Shown here piece by piece: positions 1-10,276 of a stretch of DNA of 64,000 bases; position 1 is the first letter of the stretch; each line of letters opens with the position of its first letter. The notes beneath the pieces were generated by a model. It was not told the origin of the DNA and made no database searches. It saw only the letters and a list, made by a program, of their open reading frames with translations. Source of the DNA: Callipepla californica brunnescens. Taxonomy: Eukaryota; Chordata; Aves; Galliformes; Odontophoridae. The stretch lies in the NCBI GenBank assembly GCA_023055505.1, contig JALIRH010000144.1:248001-312000 (forward strand), read 5' to 3'. The translations under genes and the position numbers were made by a program.

Positions 1-287
1 ACGTTGTTAAATAATTTAATAAGAACACTTGTCTGCATAATGACAAAAACGTGCATTTGCAGGCACACACACACACGTAGATAGGCTGCAATATCCTCAG
101 CAGTAACAGCATTTTACTTGCCAGTTGGCACCAGCACATATGTTATGTAACGTGGGCTCTGAGTCAACTCAGATAGCATTGTACTGAACCCTTAAACCCT
201 CATTTTAATGATGTGGCAAGAATTTTGGTTCAGAAACACTCTTTATTACACCTGGCTTAGTTAACATATTTCTCCATTTTTCTGCAG

Positions 288-1076
288 GTACAGAGAAGTA
301 TGTTGCTGGCCTAATTATCAAGACATCGTCTGATCCAACATGTGTAGAAGTGAGTGAATTCTTTCAGGGGAGAAAAAGGGAGGTAAATACGATGCTGTAA
401 AGCAAGCAAAGGCGGTGACAGAGCTTTTATTTGAGGCAGAGGCGTTACAGAAAGAGATGTTACAGATAAGGGGCGAATGAACTCACCCCTCCCGGCGACC
501 GTTTAGGCTGAGGAATGCAGCCACCTCTCGTTCGAACGCTGGCGCGCCGGAAGGAAGAGAGTCAGAGAGGGGGGGGCAACCCGCGCAGGCTCCGAGCGGA
601 TCTGTGCTCCCGGAAGCACCTCCGGAAGCACCACCGAGAGGGAGAGAGCGAGAGGTCCGGTGGACCTGGGCTCCTCCGCTCCGCTCACTCAGATGCTCAT
701 TCACTGGTTCAGGCTGTGACCAGGCAATCCCGCTACAGATGCATAATCTGACTTGTCTTTTCCATTCTCCAGAAAGAGAAGGTGTATCTTGGGAAACTGA
801 ACGTGATTCTTGTTCAGGTAAGCTGGAGTTTATAGATCTTGACATTTGGTTTTGCTGAAGTACCTAACACATGGGTGTTTCACATTTCAGATTCTGAAAC
901 AGGAATGGCCAAAGCACGGGCCAGTTTTTAGAAGTGATATTGTAGGAGCAAGCAGGACTAGTGAAAGCCTTTGTCAGAACAACACGGTGATCCTTAAACT
1001 ACTAAGTGAAGAAGTATTTGTTTTTTCCAGTGGCCACATAACTCAAGTGCAAGCGAAGCGTTTGAAAGACAGGCAG
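288..1076 (+). pseudogene. XPO1: XPO1 (exportin-1/CRM1) 5' exon fragment
   Basis: Three exons match the N-terminal part of exportin-1, the RanGTP-dependent nuclear export receptor, in the region of the Ran-binding CRIME/HEAT repeats. They are 288-349 (reads YVAGLIIKTSSDPTCVE after a tctgcag acceptor, then gtgagt), 773-817 (KEKVYLGKLNVILVQ, donor gtaagc) and 891 to about 1072 (starts ILKQEWPKHGPV, contains DIVGASRTSESLCQNN). The order and 15-codon middle exon fit XPO1. The last donor reads gcaggt or, 4 bp later, gtatct, so splicing there may be altered. No stop is seen in the three exons, but the next exon does not follow; CR1 elements and a pyrimidine block do. The stretch 1-287 is the upstream intron or flank, with nothing else recognised. 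Either the fragment is broken or the gene begins left of the window. Confidence 0.85.
485..690. other. CpG-rich patch in the XPO1 fragment intron
   Basis: This stretch is much richer in G+C and CpG than its surroundings. It has CCGGCGACCG, GGCGCGCC and several CGG/CCG clusters, a run of G at about 570-578, and purine-rich GAGAGA repeats. It lies between the XPO1 exons ending at 349 and starting at 773, where a normal intron would be AT-rich. Short ORFs cross it on both strands but none has recognisable protein content. It could be a captured promoter or CpG island, or a piece of an unrecognised retroelement. Confidence 0.4.
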
Positions 1077-1234
1077 GTATCTCTATTTAATATGTCCCTA
1101 ACACCCAGTGCTTATTTTGTGCTTGCTGTCAGATAGAGTTTCTCTTGCCAGGAGGATTTCAGTAAAAGGATACATCTGATTTTGTAGCTGAGACTCAACT
1201 GGTTTATTGTTTGTTGTTGTTTTCCCTTGAAAGC

Positions 1235-1548
1235 AGTACAGTTGGGTGGGAGCAACCTTAGTTTATAGCTTTGTAGGGAGTGGGAGGCAAAGGGACAAGG
1301 GTGGACTCTTCTCAGTAGAGTGTGGCGACAGGACAAGAGGAAATGGCCACAAACTGAAGCATAGGAAGTTGTGCACAGGTGTGCTTGGGAACTTCTTCAC
1401 AGTGAGGGTGATGGAGCACTGGCACAGGCTGCCTGCACGCCTGCCTGTGCAACCTGGGCTAGGGAGCTGCTTTGGCAGGGGGTTGGACTAGGTGATCTCT
1501 AGAGGTCCCTTCCAACCCCTACCACTCTGTGATTCTATGATATATTTC
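1235..1548 (+). mobile_element. CR1 LINE 3' end
   Basis: This is the 3' part of an avian CR1 retrotransposon. Characteristic phrases are visible in order: the 'cttcttcacagtgagggt' segment, 'ctggcacaggctgcc', 'ggttggactaggtgatct', 'gaggtcccttccaaccc' and the terminal 'ctgtgattctatga' 8-mer-type tail. It is 5'-truncated, as most CR1 copies are. The preceding 1077-1234 holds no recognised feature. Confidence 0.93.
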
Positions 1549-1584
1549 TGCATTACTGCAGCTGCCTCATCTGTCGGATGGTCG

Positions 1585-2128
1585 TAGAATCATAGAACGG
1601 TCTGGGTTGGAAGGGAGCCTTAAGATCATTTAGTTCCAATCCCCCTGCTGTCGGCAGGGGTAGCTCCCACTCGACCAGGTTGTGGAAAGCCCCGTGCAGC
1701 CTGGCCTTGATCACCTCCAGGGAAGGGGCATCCACAACCTCACTGGGCAACCTGTTGCAGTGTCTCACCGCCCTCACAGTAAAGCATTTCTTCCTAGTCT
1801 CTAGTCTAAATGTACCCTCTTCCAGTTGAAAGGCGTTAGCCTCTGATCCTGTTGCTACATGCCCTTACAAAAAGCCCTGCCCCAGCTTACCTGTAGGCCC
1901 ACTTCAGGTACGCCATGAGGTCCCCCTGGAGCTTTCTGTTCTCCTGTCTGAAGAGCCCCAGCTCTCAGCCTGTCCTCGTAGCGAGGTGCTCCGGCCCTCT
2001 GGTCATCTTAGTGGCCATCCTCAATGGATCCACTCCATCAGCTCCATGTCCTTCTTGGCTTGGAGGCTCCAGATCTGGATGCAGTATTGCAAGGTGTGGT
2101 CTCATGAGAGCAGAGGGGCACAATCACC
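1585..2128 (-). mobile_element. CR1 LINE 3' end, opposite orientation
   Basis: On the plus strand this reads as the reverse complement of a CR1 tail. It starts 'gaatcatagaacggtctggg', continues through 'ttggaagggagccttaagat' and 'gtgcagcctggccttgatca', and ends in 'gatgcagtattgcaaggtgtg'. It is longer than its neighbour at 1235-1548 and points toward it, so the two tails face each other about 40 bp apart. Confidence 0.92.
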
Positions 2129-2129
2129 C

Positions 2130-3345
2130 CGCAAGTCCCTTTTCCCCCTTTCCCCCTGTCAGTTCCCTGTGTTCTCCCCCACTACCCTCTCTCTCTGTTC
2201 CCAGAGTGTCCCTCTTTGCACCCCATTGAAGCACCCCACAACCCCTCAGCTTCCCCCCTTTACCTGTCCCTCTGTTCCCACACTCTCCTTCCCCCTCACA
2301 GAAGGCCAAGTTAGCCCTTCCTCCTCCTCCTTCCCCCCCCGTCCTTCTTTGTAATCTCCAGGGACAGTTTCCCCTCTGGTCCTCCTCCCATTTGAGCACT
2401 GCAGTCCCCCCCACCTCCAGTTCCCCTTTCTGATCCCTAGAATCCTCTTCCACCCCCTACTTATGTGCCGTCCTCATTCCCTATCCTCACCCCCGGCGTT
2501 TCCTGTCCCCTTTTCCCAGTCCCCCATTCTGATCTACAGAGTTCCCTGTCCATCCCCTCTCCCTTTCCTCCCCACTCAAGTCCTGCCATTCTGACCCCAT
2601 GATCCCCTTTCCTCCCCTGCCGTGAGCCATACTCCTTCTCCCCCTTCACCTCTCAAACCAGTCTAGCTGTTCTGTCCTCCAGGCTCCCTTCCCCCCATCT
2701 CCCTCACACTCCTCGTATTCCCCCGTTGTGATTCTCTCCCTCCTCCTCACTATGTCCGTTCTGTCTAACCCCCTTTTTTCCCTGTCCAGCACCCGTACCT
2801 CCTTTCTGAGATCCTCCAGAATCCCCTGTAATTCCCCCTTTTCCAACCGCCTCCTGGTTCCCATTCTACTCCCCCAGACCCCTTTTCCACTCCATAGATG
2901 CCCCCCACAACCTCCAGTTTCCCTGTCACCCCCTCTCTACCAACGGACCCCCGTTTTTCCTTATAGAGAACCCACTCCCCCCTTTCTCCCCCCCTCACAA
3001 CCTTCCAGTTTACTCCCAGACCCCCTTTCCTCCCCACACAATCCTCATTTCTCATCTCCCCCCCCCTCACAACCCAAGTTACCCCCACTACCCTCTCTCT
3101 TATCTCCAGACCCCCTTTCCACCCCATAGAGGCCCCCCACAATGCCTACATTTCCTCCCTTTCACCCCTCTCTCTTCTCCCAAACTCTTCTTCCCCCCCA
3201 CAGAAGCCCCACTCAGCCCTTCCCTCCTCCGCTCCAGAGTCCCACATCTCTCTTTTCCACCTCCAGATTCACTTTCCACTTACAGAAGTCCCGCTTAGCT
3301 TTTTCTCCACCCCACAACTCTCACTATTCACCCCTGCAGCCATGC
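2130..3345. repeat. Degenerate polypyrimidine tandem tract
   Basis: About 1.2 kb is almost purely C and T on the plus strand. It contains loosely repeated blocks such as 'cccctttccaccccatagag', 'gccccccacaa' and 'cctccagtttccc' at irregular spacing. The pattern suggests an old, diverged minisatellite that expanded next to the CR1 at 1585-2128. Long ORFs on both strands (Pro/Ser/Leu- or Gly/Arg/Glu-rich) are a consequence of composition, not genes. It is not mirrored on the right side of the window. Confidence 0.75.
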
Positions 3346-3792
3346 AGAATGATCTGCACATGTCCTAGAGAGGTTTTGGGGTATCCAGGAGATCTTCAGG
3401 TGTGCCCAGAGCTTCCCCCACTTCTTTTTTTTTTTTCTTTTCTTTGCCCCTTGCACCTTTTTCTTTATTTAGGGTTGCAGAAATACCTCTTTTACTGCCT
3501 GTGCTCTTCTCTGTTGACTTACTATTGCAACACAACTCTCATACTCGTGCTTTGTCTCCTTTTTGGGAAACTGAATCCACAAAGTGAACTAAATCAGATG
3601 AGAGTCTGTTATTCACAAGCGCTGGGAGCTTTGTCAGGGAAGTTACTTTCTCTACTCCTCCTCTCAAGTACTCTCTCCCTCACTTCCTCTTCACATTACC
3701 TTGAACTCTGGTGCTTTTTTTCTCCCTCTATATTACTTAATGAGAGAGAGAGACCTCCTGACGTTTAGCACAAGTTCTTGAAACTTTTCCAG
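3346..3792. other. Unassigned sequence before RANBP2 remnant
   Basis: No gene, RNA or repeat was recognised. A T-run is present at about 3425-3437. The segment ends in a good acceptor (cttttccag) in front of the RANBP2-like exon, so part of it is probably intron. Confidence 0.4.
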
Positions 3793-4716
3793 AAAGCAAA
3801 GGCACCAGGGAAGAAGAAGCCGCATTAAGAATTGGATTTGAATGTCTGCAGACAGCTTCTGTTTCTTTTCTCCAGCAGGGCGCCAGCCTGAAATCCTTCT
3901 GTGACCAAAATGAACGCGTTGGACGAAGCGCCAGTTACTGGAAGAAAATTCTGATTGGTTTGGAAGCCCTCCAGAGGAACAAAAGTGTCCCTGAACCGAC
4001 TGCTCCTCTCTTCAGACATTTCCGTCGTGAGGACATTCAGCTGCAGAGGGATTGATCCAAGGTCAGAGTGAGGGGGGTTCCATGTCAGCTTGTGGTTGTG
4101 GTTTAACCTGGAAGATGGCTGAGCACGATGGCACTTGGTAGGGAATATCCCTGTGTTTGTTTGTTTTTGTTTTTCTTGTTATTGTTGCTTTTGCATTGTG
4201 TCTGCTTGGATGACACTGAACTCCCTTTGCACCAACTTTCTTGACAAAGTATTTTCTGGTATCAGAGGAAAATGGGTAATGTCGTTAACCCCCTCCTACC
4301 TGATTACTCCGTGGGTGCTGACGTGCACTAGCTGTTCCAAGTATCCGTGAGTATGTTGGGCAGGCCTTGTCTTTTGCTTTGGTTGCAGGTCTTTCAGGTT
4401 GCAGCCTATGTAGAAGAGGCACATACAGCATTTGCAGTGTTGGATGCAGTTGAAGGCAGAAGTGCCGATGCTTTGCGTGGGAAGCACGTGGCCCCCTGTT
4501 AACTGAATGTTCTGCAAGTTTCAGAGCCAGCAGCAATACTGACCAAGAGAAATCTGGATCTGCCTTTGCTGAAGAGGAAGGTCAGTGGGACTGTGATGTG
4601 TGTTCAGTGAGAAACGAACGCACTGCCTCCTGACGTGCTGGCTGCCAGCATCCAGGCAAAACTGATCCAAAAGCAGCTCGTGGACAATTTCCTTTAAGCT
4701 TGAAGGAGTAGGTGCT
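3793..4716 (+). pseudogene. RANBP2: RANBP2 (Nup358) remnant: late TPR region and zinc finger
   Basis: RANBP2 is the nuclear-pore filament protein that binds Ran and docks CRM1. Exon 3793 to about 4061 reads SLKSFCDQNERVGRSASYWKK and later VPEPTAPLFRHFRREDIQ, matching the segment just after the N-terminal TPR domain; it then meets a stop before the donor. Exon 4389 to about 4500 reads YVEEAHTAFAVLDAVEG, the next RANBP2 stretch, then shifts frame. From about 4513 comes a RanBP2-type zinc finger, with GQWDCDVCSVRNE followed by GCQHPGK, but there is a TGA just before the third cysteine, which is itself replaced by Arg (CGT). In RANBP2 these zinc fingers lie several hundred residues further on, so intervening exons are missing. 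It is clearly a broken copy; the family assignment is firm. Confidence 0.87.
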
Positions 4717-4966
4717 CCTAAGAGCACTCAGAGTTACGAGAGAACTGCTTTTCCTAGAGCTGTTCTGTATGTCTAGTCCAAAATGAAGCAAGTGATGAAA
4801 ACTGTTTTTGCTGTCAGAATCCTAACGTGCAAAGTCAACCTCGTGTGCTGGTATCCATTGTTTGGGTGGGTTATTATATATAGTTATGTGATAATTATAT
4901 TCTATCTGTTAAAGAACAAAAAACCTTCCCCTAAATATTGCTGTCTCTCAGCTGTTCTCACACTAG

Positions 4967-5030
4967 GTTGATCGGAATCTTCCAGGTATGCCAATAGAAG
5001 TGATCATGGAAGCTATTCAGCTGGCTACAG
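4967..5030 (+). pseudogene. PNPT1: PNPT1-like single exon (left arm)
   Basis: This 64-bp exon between a cactag acceptor and a gtacgt donor encodes VDRNLPGMPIEVIMEAIQLA. It resembles the segment of mitochondrial polyribonucleotide nucleotidyltransferase (PNPase) just before its KH domain, where animals have a KLPG-PI-I-MEAI-QA pattern. PNPase degrades and processes RNA in mitochondria. No neighbouring PNPT1 exon was found: RANBP2 remnants lie upstream and the acrosin-like gene downstream. It is probably an isolated exon caught in the amplicon, though its reading frame and splice sites are intact. The same exon is at 57,186-57,249 on the other strand. Confidence 0.7.
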
Positions 5031-5263
5031 GTACGTGCGTGCATTTGCATCTGTTTAATTAAATGACAAGCTGCACTTTATTTTTCACTTGAGACTGGGG
5101 AATGAGGAAGATTTTCCACCTGCAGCGAGCTCAGACGTTGCTGCTCGTTTGACGGCCGCTCGTCCCATCCTGCAGGGGTCCCACCCCGCCCGGGTCCCAT
5201 CCGGACCCCCCCCCCCCTGTGCAGCACCCGGCGGTGGCACAGCCCTCGGAACCGGCGGCCCTG

Positions 5264-5270
5264 TGACGTC
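5264..5270 (+). promoter_or_regulatory. CRE-like site upstream of acrosin-like gene (left)
   Basis: TGACGTC followed by G, a 7-of-8 match to the cAMP response element, lies about 40 bp before the start codon of the acrosin-like gene in a GC-rich leader. CREM/CREB factors acting on CRE sites close to the start are a known hallmark of post-meiotic sperm genes. The site is conserved in the right arm (56,951-56,957). Function is inferred. Confidence 0.5.
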
Positions 5271-5308
5271 GGCGCTGACGGCAAAGGGGCACACTGCGGC
5301 CGCAGTCG

Positions 5309-7293
5309 ATGGCAGTGAAGCCAGGCGCGATGGGCTGCTGCTGTTCTCCGGCAGTGATGGTGCTGCTGCTGCTCCTCATGCCGCTGGCCGTGTGCCGGCC
5401 CGCGCCCAGCTCCTCGAGTGTCTGCGAGTGAGTGGCCCCCGGACAGCGGCTCACGTGCAGCGTGAGCGGGGCGAGGGAGCAGCCGGCAGCGGCACTCACC
5501 GTCTTTCTCATTGCAGCACTTGCGGGCTCCGGCCCATGGTCTCTCGTTCTGGGGGAAATCGCATCGTGGGCGGCACGGATGCCCCGCGTGGGGCCTGGCC
5601 CTGGATCGTCAGCTTGCAGAGCCACTGGTTTGCGGGCTTGAAACACATTTGCGGAGGGTCCCTCATCAGCTCGCAGTGGGTCCTCACGGCAGCGCACTGC
5701 TTTGACCACGCGAGGTAAGGGCTGTCCCTTTCCTTGCAGTCCAGCCAGCGTGCGGGTGCTCCTGGGTGCACCCCTCCTGGGTGCTGCAGGACGCGGCCGT
5801 GTTCCCGCTGACCCCTTTCTCCATCCTTCCTCCAGTCCCAACACACCGTGGCACGTGGTGATCGGTGCCAACGATTTGACTCGCCCGGGCCCCGGAGCTG
5901 TAGAGCGCAACGTGAAGCGGGTCATAGCGCACGAGTATTACGACAGGGACACCATGGCCAACGACATCGCCTTACTAGAACTGGACACACCTGTCTACTG
6001 CAGCTCCTACATCCAGCTCGCCTGCGTGCCCGACGCCTCGCTGAACGTGGCAGAGCTCTCAGAGTGCTACATCAGTGGCTGGGGACACGTGGGTCTGAGA
6101 TGTGAGTATCCGAAACGTGTAACTAAAGCTTGGCGTGCTGCTGAGGCAGGGGGCAGGCATCCTTGATGGCGGCACTGGAACCCAGGGTGACACGCACCAT
6201 GGGGATGTGTCCGCAGAGAGGGATGGGCCTGACCCATTTCCCAAAGCAGGGAAGCATCGGTACATCTCAGGACACAAAGCCAAGACCTAGGGGAGGGGGT
6301 TCACCCCTAACAGGGTGAGAACCGGCAAGGAGTTGACGCTGCCAATTCTGCTCTTGCCCTCAGCCCAAGAGGAACCTGTTAGACCGTACCACATCCTGCA
6401 GGAGGCCAGGGTCCGGCTCATTGACCTCCGACTCTGCAACAGCACGCACTGGTACGCCGGGGCCATCCATTCCCACAACGTGTGTGCTGGTTATCCGCAG
6501 GGCGGCATCGACACCTGCCAGGTAGGAGCTGCACGCCGACACGCAGCCGTGCTGTGCCTGCAAGCCGCCCTCCCAGCGCCGGGTGCCCACCAGCTCTGGA
6601 GCTCACCCCCCTTTCCCATCTGCAGCTCCTCCCCCTGGCTCCCCATGCCTCGCGTGCCTGGGACTCTGCCTGGAGCATCCCCCCCCGGGTGCTCTTGGTG
6701 CCCTGGAGGTCCAGAGCCAGTCCTGGGACACACCTCTCACCTCAGGCCAGATCATTGCACAGAGATGAGGGAGGGAGGGCAACTTTCCGTGCCTGCAGCC
6801 CCCTCCCAAAAGCTTTTTTAGGCTCTAGCACCCAAGCGGAGCTTTTCTGTGCGGTGAATGTGGCTCTAGGGAGTGTTGTGAGAAAGCCAGCTCTGCGGCT
6901 GATGTGGTGCCCAGTAACACTTTGGCCTTCTCTCCCCCTCTGCAGGGCGACAGCGGTGGTCCTCTGGTGTGCAGGGATAAAAGAGCCGACTTCTTCTGGC
7001 TCGTTGGCGTGACCAGCTGGGGGAGGGGCTGCGGGAGAATGCAGCAGCCTGGAGTCTATGCCTCCACTCAGCACTTCCGGCACTGGATCCTGGTGCAGAT
7101 GGGACTGCTGCCAGCAGAAGTGCCCACTACAGCACCACCTCCAGCGTACACATCAACCCCCTCCCACAGGCCAACGCAGTCCAGCCCGTTTACCGCGTGT
7201 GCTTTTCCAGCCCAGAAAGTCTGGGATTTCATCAGTCGGCTCCAGGAACTGCTGCAGTGGTTTAGAGGAAACCAGGCTGGAACAGCCACGTGA
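5309..7293 (+). CDS. ACR: Acrosin-like serine protease (left arm copy), 5 exons
   Basis: Exons are 5309-5427, 5517-5714, 5836-6101, 6364-6521 and 6946-7293, all with GT-AG borders and matching phases, giving 362 residues. Residues 1-30 are a signal peptide with a Leu-rich core; the start was chosen because it gives this and precedes no in-frame alternative but Met8. A light chain containing CGLRP ends at Arg55 before IVGG, the zymogen cleavage site. The catalytic triad is His100 (TAAHC), Asp149 (NDIALLE) and Ser250 (GDSGGP). Asp244, six before the serine, gives trypsin-like specificity. LCNST and [13 protein letters not shown] are typical of acrosin. A Pro/Ser/Thr-rich tail follows the protease domain, shorter than in mammals. 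Acrosin acts in the sperm acrosome. A polyadenylation signal AATAAA is at 7408-7413. The gene appears functional; it could be ACR itself or a lineage-specific paralogue. Confidence 0.93.
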
Positions 7294-7407
7294 GCCACGG
7301 CAGGCTGCGGTGCAGCACGACCCCTTTCTCCCCTGTTAATACTTAGGTGCCATCTGTCCTATCTTCTTTTGATTTCACTTGAATGTTGATGTTTACTTTG
7401 TTGAAGA

Positions 7408-7413
7408 AATAAA
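7408..7413 (+). terminator. Polyadenylation signal of acrosin-like gene (left)
   Basis: AATAAA lies 115 bp after the acrosin-like stop codon in a short AT-rich 3' untranslated region. It is mirrored at 54,804-54,809. The next 165 bp up to the LTR hold nothing recognisable. Confidence 0.75.
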
Positions 7414-7577
7414 GTTTTTCGTTTTCACAGTAATCCGTGTCCCTGTTGAGTTAAGTCTCCTCTGCCGGGCAAAGACTTCCATACCTGGTGCCTGCAACAG
7501 GAGGAATAAGGGATAAGGGAGGACTGATATCAGATGGAAGGAAAGAGAAGTGCACCCAAGAAAAAAAACTTGGGATT

Positions 7578-8145
7578 TGTCATGGTTTTCTGATTTTTGG
7601 TACTGGTATTCCACATCGTAACATCACGTAGTCCATTAAGAGTTGTCGAGTTAATACTCCAGCCCCATGGGTCACTGGTAATTCCAGGTATACCTGTCTC
7701 AGAAGAGAAGAAGAACTCCATTCCCCAGAGGACTTTGCGATGCTTTGTATTTTACGTGTTTTCCGCTCAGAGGGAACAGATAAAATCTCTCTGTGGTCAC
7801 GGGACGCTCTCTTTCCTTCGGGATCGACGCAGCAGTGGGTGCTCGCTGCCGTCTCGCCTTCTGCGTTAGCGTAAGGCCTTTGGTTTATTGGACACTCTCT
7901 CTTGCTCTTTTTATTTGATTTATTAGCTTCAATTCCAATTATATTGTATTATATTGTGTTATTTTGCTTTCTGATATCTTATTTAGTAAATTAGCTTTCC
8001 TCCTCAGATCGTTGCCGCTGTTTTGTTTTTGGGCCCATCTCCCTTTTCCCTTTTTTCCCTTCCCCTTTCCTGGGGCGTGGGTCCGTGGCTCCCCCACACC
8101 AATCGTCACGGAACCAGGCCGATCCAGCCCGGTAAACCGCTGACA
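7578..8145 (+). mobile_element. Endogenous retrovirus LTR (left arm), 568 bp
   Basis: The LTR begins TGTCATGG and ends CTGACA, with TG...CA termini. An AT-rich region with 'attatattgtattat' lies before a GC-rich 3' part carrying the poly-pyrimidine 'cccttttcccttttttccc'. Four bases after its end comes TGGTGCCCCACGTGGGG, resembling a lysine-tRNA primer-binding site, which marks this as a 5' LTR of a betaretrovirus-like (ERV-K type) element. Related copies are at 54,073-54,640 (mirror), 60,301-60,832 (solo) and 12,130-12,470 (fragment). Confidence 0.82.
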
Positions 8146-8149
8146 TTTT

Positions 8150-9120
8150 TGGTGCCCCACGTGGGGCTCGACGAGCTGCCTTAGCCGGGCAGAGACATAC
8201 TTCTAGTGTGAATCTCTGTCTCTTGCTTGCAAGCTTATCTGTACTGCAGGTGCTGTATGGCATAACAGGACCTTGAAGCCTGGGCGTACTGCCAGTTGTT
8301 CTGGGATATTTGTCAACTGTTTTGGGTGCTGCCAGCTTGTTTTAGTAAAGAAGAAAAAAAAAAAGCTCTTGCTTTTTAAACTGCTCTTAAAGGGGCTGCA
8401 TTTCATGGTTTTTTCCCTTGTAATGCTCAGAATATACTGGGACTTAACTAAGTTTGCCAGTCTGATCCATGGAGCTTGGTCTCTATATGATAAACTAAAA
8501 ACACTGCTGAAAATACCTACCTGGCTTTTGTATGCGATGCGGCATTCAGTTCCGGAGGGAGCAACTCCAGATGGAGTTGTTAACTCTATGATTTTTAAAC
8601 TGGCTCCTGGCCTCTCCTTTGATTTGTTAGGCGTTTTCTGAATGCTCATCCAATGCTCGCAGTGATTCTGGTGTCAGTCTCCCTGAATGTACTCTTAATC
8701 AGTATCGGTATTTATAATATTTTGAGAAAGCCTTCCCCAGAGCCAGAGAACAGTGACTGGCAGGGAGTTTGGAGGGACTTAGGAGAGACTTGAGAGAAGT
8801 GGTCATCACCGCTGTCATGGGACTTTTCTCCTGAACACCTGCAAGATGCTGAGAATTTAAGCAGGTATTTGAGACGGGGATGTTGCGGCTCAGACAGATC
8901 TGAGGGGGCCCAAATTCTTTGGCGTCTGGCTTATGCTTACCGGGCCTTATTCACTACTATTCCAGAGAGGCATAGAGTTGTTGAAATACAGCGAGAGAGT
9001 CTCTGAGCCGAGACAGTCTCCGAATTCAGAAGGAGAGTCTTTTAGCTGACAATCAGACTCTCCAGTCCAATCTAGTCTCCTATGGAGACACTGAGAGTGC
9101 GTGATGTCGGGCTGCGCGGG
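8150..9120 (+). mobile_element. Truncated retroviral internal region (left arm)
   Basis: The segment starts with the 18-bp primer-binding site (8150-8167) and continues about 970 bp until a CR1 interrupts it. No gag, pro, pol or env motif is recognisable. A 122-codon ORF at 8273-8641 is preserved in both arms but matches nothing I know and contains a Lys run from an A-tract. This is best read as the leader and beginning of a deleted provirus; there is no 3' LTR nearby in the same orientation. Confidence 0.6.
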
Positions 9121-9132
9121 GTCTCTATCTCC

Positions 9133-9365
9133 CTAATGGTTACGGTTGGGAAAGACCTCTAAGACCATCTAGTCCGACCGTGCGCCTGCCACCAACATCA
9201 CCCACTGCCACGTCCCGCAGTGCCACATCCCCACGGCTCTGGGGCACCTCCAGGGACGGTGACTCCCCCCCTCCCCAGGCAGCGGTGCCAGTGCTTCCCC
9301 ACTCTTTCAGAGCAGAATTTCTTCCTAATAATCTAACCTCAACGAACTTCCCTGAACACCAAACT
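9133..9365 (-). mobile_element. CR1 LINE 3' end (left arm)
   Basis: The reverse-complement CR1 tail is recognisable by 'ggttgggaaagacctctaag', 'accatctagtccgacc', 'gcagtgccacatccccacgg', 'cacctccagggacggtgact' and 'ctctttcagagcagaatttc'. It truncates the retroviral internal region. The mirrored copy is at 52,858-53,086. Confidence 0.85.
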
Positions 9366-10060
9366 GACATCCCCACCTTCTTGTTACTCTTTTAAAACTC
9401 TTCATTTCTAATTCCCTCAACACAAAAAGGTTTTAACTGCAGCTGAGTGCAAACAGCTGTCACCACCCACCCAATCCACGGCAGTGGCACTGTTTCTGTC
9501 TCTTGGTTTCCGTCTGTCTGCAGTGGACACGCTGACCCACTTGTCTTCCCAAGGCTGGAGAGTGCCCAGTGGGACCTCCATAGTACGCCGGCTTCTTGCT
9601 TCTGCCAAGCTTGCCACAAAACCACGATTTTGACTTATTTGGTTGTTTTCCAAAAATCCCTGTGTGGCCGAAGGTACTCTTTTGTCCTCGACAGCAGCAG
9701 CCCCACGCTATCTGTCTTTCATCCCTCCCCTGGGTGACAGTCCCGGAGGTGAGGAGCAGACTGGTGTCCTTTGCTTGGAGCTGTGTTACGCTGTATCAGT
9801 GCGCAGTGGAATTGTAGTTAGTGCCGCCACGTATGCAGTGTCGTTCTGCCCTCCGCGGGGCGGAGACCTGCTGCCCAACACATCCCTGGGAAAGGCAAGC
9901 TGTGTTACTGGGAAAACAGCATTGTAAGAAAAGAAGACAGGAGAAAAAGCGTCCCTACGACTTTGATTTGCAACGCACATCTTTCTTGTGTCAGTTGCAC
10001 AGACGCCTACAAGTACTTCTGCTGTAGGAATGATCGCATCTGACCAACTCTAAAAAGAAA
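9366..10060. other. Unassigned arm sequence (left)
   Basis: About 700 bp without a recognised gene or repeat. It contains overlapping ORFs of up to 96 codons on both strands, none with known motifs, and a CpG-rich stretch near 9,850-9,870. It is conserved at 52,158-52,857. The following 10,061-10,276 is probably the olfactory receptor upstream region. Confidence 0.4.
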
Positions 10061-10276
10061 ACCTGTGACCACAGCACCAACACGTTCCTCACAGGGACAT
10101 GGCTGTTTCCTTCCGAGAAGGAAGGCAGAGGCCTTCATGGCAGACACAACCTCATGAAGTGTAGCTTACATCACTGACCTCAAGAAGCATTTCCCCCATT
10201 GCAAGACCTGTCACTGACTTTTGTACTCCTTGACCAGGTCCTCATGCCCACAGGTGCTGATACCCAGCAGTACCAA

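Noticed and set aside
2728..3768. Pro/Ser-rich ORFs in the polypyrimidine block
   Set aside because: Low-complexity sequence; no domains and no mirror copy.
5131..5925. 264-codon ORF antisense to the acrosin-like gene (281 codons on the other arm)
   Set aside because: Shadow of GC-rich coding exons; crosses exon-intron borders with no motif of its own.
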